Assembly (NCBI RefSeq): GCF_000429165.1
Contig: NZ_AUBI01000004.1
Span: 124,001-188,000 of the forward strand
DNA length: 64,000 nucleotides
Direction: 5' to 3'
DNA from: Acetobacter nitrogenifigens DSM 23921 = NBRC 105050
GTDB taxonomy: Bacteria > Pseudomonadota > Alphaproteobacteria > Acetobacterales > Acetobacteraceae
Part shown: positions 62,776-64,000 of the stretch, piece after piece
Layout: each line of letters begins with the position of its first letter
Position numbering within the stretch: position 1 is the stretch's first letter
Notes under the pieces: model-generated
What the model saw: only the letters and a program-made list of their open reading frames with translations
What the model was told of the DNA's origin: nothing
Database searches by the model: none
Made by a program: the position numbers and the translations under genes

Positions 62776-64000
62776 TCAGCCCCGACGCGCGGCCCCTTCC
62801 GCCCAGATGGCGAAAGCATGGATCAGCGCCGCCTCGTCCAGCGACTTGAACCGCCCGGACGCGCCGCCATGCCCGGCCTCCATGTTGATGCGCAGCAACT
62901 GCGGCCGCCCGGAGGTCGAATGTTCGCGCAGCTTCGCGATCCACTTCGCGGGCTCCCAATAGGTCACGCGCGGATCGGTCAGACCGCCGATGGCGAACAC
63001 CGTGGGATAGGGCTTCGCCTCGATCCGGTCATAAGGCGAATACCCGGCGATGCGGTCATAGGCAGCGGCGTCGGTCAGCGGATTGCCCCACTCCGGCCAC
63101 TCCGGCGGCGTCAGCGGCAGGGTGTCGTCCGACATGGTGTTCAGAACGTCGACGAACGGCACCACGGCGACGATTCCCGCGAACAGCTCCGGCCGCATGT
63201 TCGCGATCGCGCCCATCAGCATCCCGCCCGCAGAGCGACCGTCCGCGACGATGCGCCCGGCCTCCGTCACGCCCTGAGCAATCAGATGCTCGGCGCAGGC
63301 GATAAAGTCGGTGAACGTGTTGGTCTTGGTCTCTCCCCGCCCGCCGAGGAACCAGTTCCATCCCTTCTCCGCCCCGCCGCGCACATGCGCGATGGCGTAG
63401 ACCCAGCCGCGATCGACCAGGCTGAGATTGCGGGTGGAAAACGTCGGGTCGATGGAGATGCCGTAGGACCCATATCCGTAAAGCAGCGTCGGCGCAGGAA
63501 CGCCCTCCGGCGCGTCGCGGCGGCGCAGCAGCGTGATCGGCACGCTCTCTCCGTCCGGCGCCTTCGCGAACAGCCGCTGGCAGACGTAATCGACCGGATC
63601 GTGGCCGGAGGGAATGTCCTGCGCTTTCAGCAGCCACCGTTCGCGCGTCGCCAGGTCGTAGGACAGCCACTGGCGCGGCGTCGTTGGCGATTGATAGGAG
63701 TAGCGCAACTCGTTCGTAGCAAATTCATAGGAGCCGTCGAGGGACAGCGTGTAGGCGTCCTCATCCGTCGCCAGATGATGGGCCTCCCCCTCTCGTGGCA
63801 GGATCTGGATCGCCGTGTTCGCGTCCACACGCTCCACCCACACGACATGATCAGCGAACGCAGTGCAGTCGGTGATGTAACGGCCCGGACGATGCGGAAC
63901 CAGTTCGCGCCACGCCGCACGCTCGCCGATCTGCGTGTCCAGAACCGTCATCAGGCGGAAATCTGTCGCATCGCCAAGATTCGTGCGGACTACAAAGCGG
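62776..64000 (-). CDS. ptrB: Oligopeptidase B (S9 prolyl oligopeptidase family), 5' end outside window
   Basis: The frame is open through 64000, so only the C-terminal 408 codons are seen. Upstream of an internal ATG at 63951 the reading RFVVRTNLGDATDFRL is also family-like, which shows the gene continues. The catalytic domain has the YGYGSYGISIDPTFS motif, WVYAIAHVRGG, and the nucleophile Ser in ADGRSAGGMLMGA. The Asp lies in IGGLTDPRVTYWEP and the His in EAGHGGASGRFK. The enzyme cleaves short peptides after basic residues in the cytoplasm. Confidence 0.95.
   Translation of the reverse strand, partial: RFVVRTNLGDATDFRLMTVLDTQIGERAAWRELVPHRPGRYITDCTAFADHVVWVERVDANTAIQILPREGEAHHLATDEDAYTLSLDGSYEFATNELRYSYQSPTTPRQWLSYDLATRERWLLKAQDIPSGHDPVDYVCQRLFAKAPDGESVPITLLRRRDAPEGVPAPTLLYGYGSYGISIDPTFSTRNLSLVDRGWVYAIAHVRGGAEKGWNWFLGGRGETKTNTFTDFIACAEHLIAQGVTEAGRIVADGRSAGGMLMGAIANMRPELFAGIVAVVPFVDVLNTMSDDTLPLTPPEWPEWGNPLTDAAAYDRIAGYSPYDRIEAKPYPTVFAIGGLTDPRVTYWEPAKWIAKLREHSTSGRPQLLRINMEAGHGGASGRFKSLDEAALIHAFAIWAEGAARRG

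Overview
The window looks like chromosomal DNA of an alphaproteobacterium, most likely a member of the Acetobacteraceae (acetic acid bacteria). I base this on the tig-clpP-clpX-lon-hupB order, a GC-rich core, an adenylylation-type GlnA next to GlnB, a secreted PQQ-type sugar dehydrogenase relative and an IS5-type transposase remnant. The family is an inference from gene content; no search was run.

Region 1 (1-13750) is housekeeping. A proteostasis block on the minus strand runs tig, clpP, clpX, lon, hupB, with a sigma-32-like promoter candidate before lon and a strong terminator after it. tRNA-Val(TAC) and tRNA-Leu(TAG) flank the block. The bifunctional NAD(P)HX repair enzyme, a CopD-like membrane protein, and a DEAD-box helicase overlapping an RlmD-type rRNA methyltransferase follow.

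Region 2 (13897-31680) is a set of small metabolic and regulatory units: a LysR gene with a divergent START-like protein, a secreted sugar dehydrogenase, an AI-2E-type permease overlapping an EEP-family phosphodiesterase, an XRE regulator followed by sulfurtransferase and cystathionine beta-lyase, two acetyltransferases around an interrupted isochorismatase gene, a Tat-exported phosphocholine-type phospholipase C, and a LysR-controlled operon of hydroxyacid dehydrogenase, aldehyde dehydrogenase and DUF3100 transporter.

Region 3 (31681-33967) is an AT-rich foreign patch with a decayed IS5-type transposase, two overlapping unknown genes, and a small lipoprotein frame that is one A short. Region 4 (33968-47416) returns to core: LysR-DUF202-FAD overlapping genes, a lytic transglycosylase, a 2OG oxygenase with Ada, Icd, GlnA, GlnB and a class I aminotransferase.

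Region 5 (47480-59246) is the most interesting part: a mobile island at tRNA-His. Two direct repeats, each holding a complete tRNA-His gene plus the start of a tyrosine integrase gene, mark the left ends of two tandem related elements. Two more repeats, each holding the 3' end of an HNH gene and a DnaA-box cluster, mark their right ends. Element 1 (about 9.8 kb) has an intact integrase and about ten genes: a HEPN-like protein, two HNH-type proteins, an amidase with an exported partner, a serine recombinase and unknowns. It also has dispersed palindromic non-coding repeats. Element 2 (about 2 kb) is a decayed relative: its integrase has lost its start codon and its only cargo is a frameshifted FRG-domain gene. 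No phage structural or conjugation genes are visible.

Region 6 (59643-64000) is chromosome again: a lipoprotein, a hydroxyacid-dehydrogenase-family enzyme, a second AI-2E-type permease and the 3' part of oligopeptidase B, which runs off the window.
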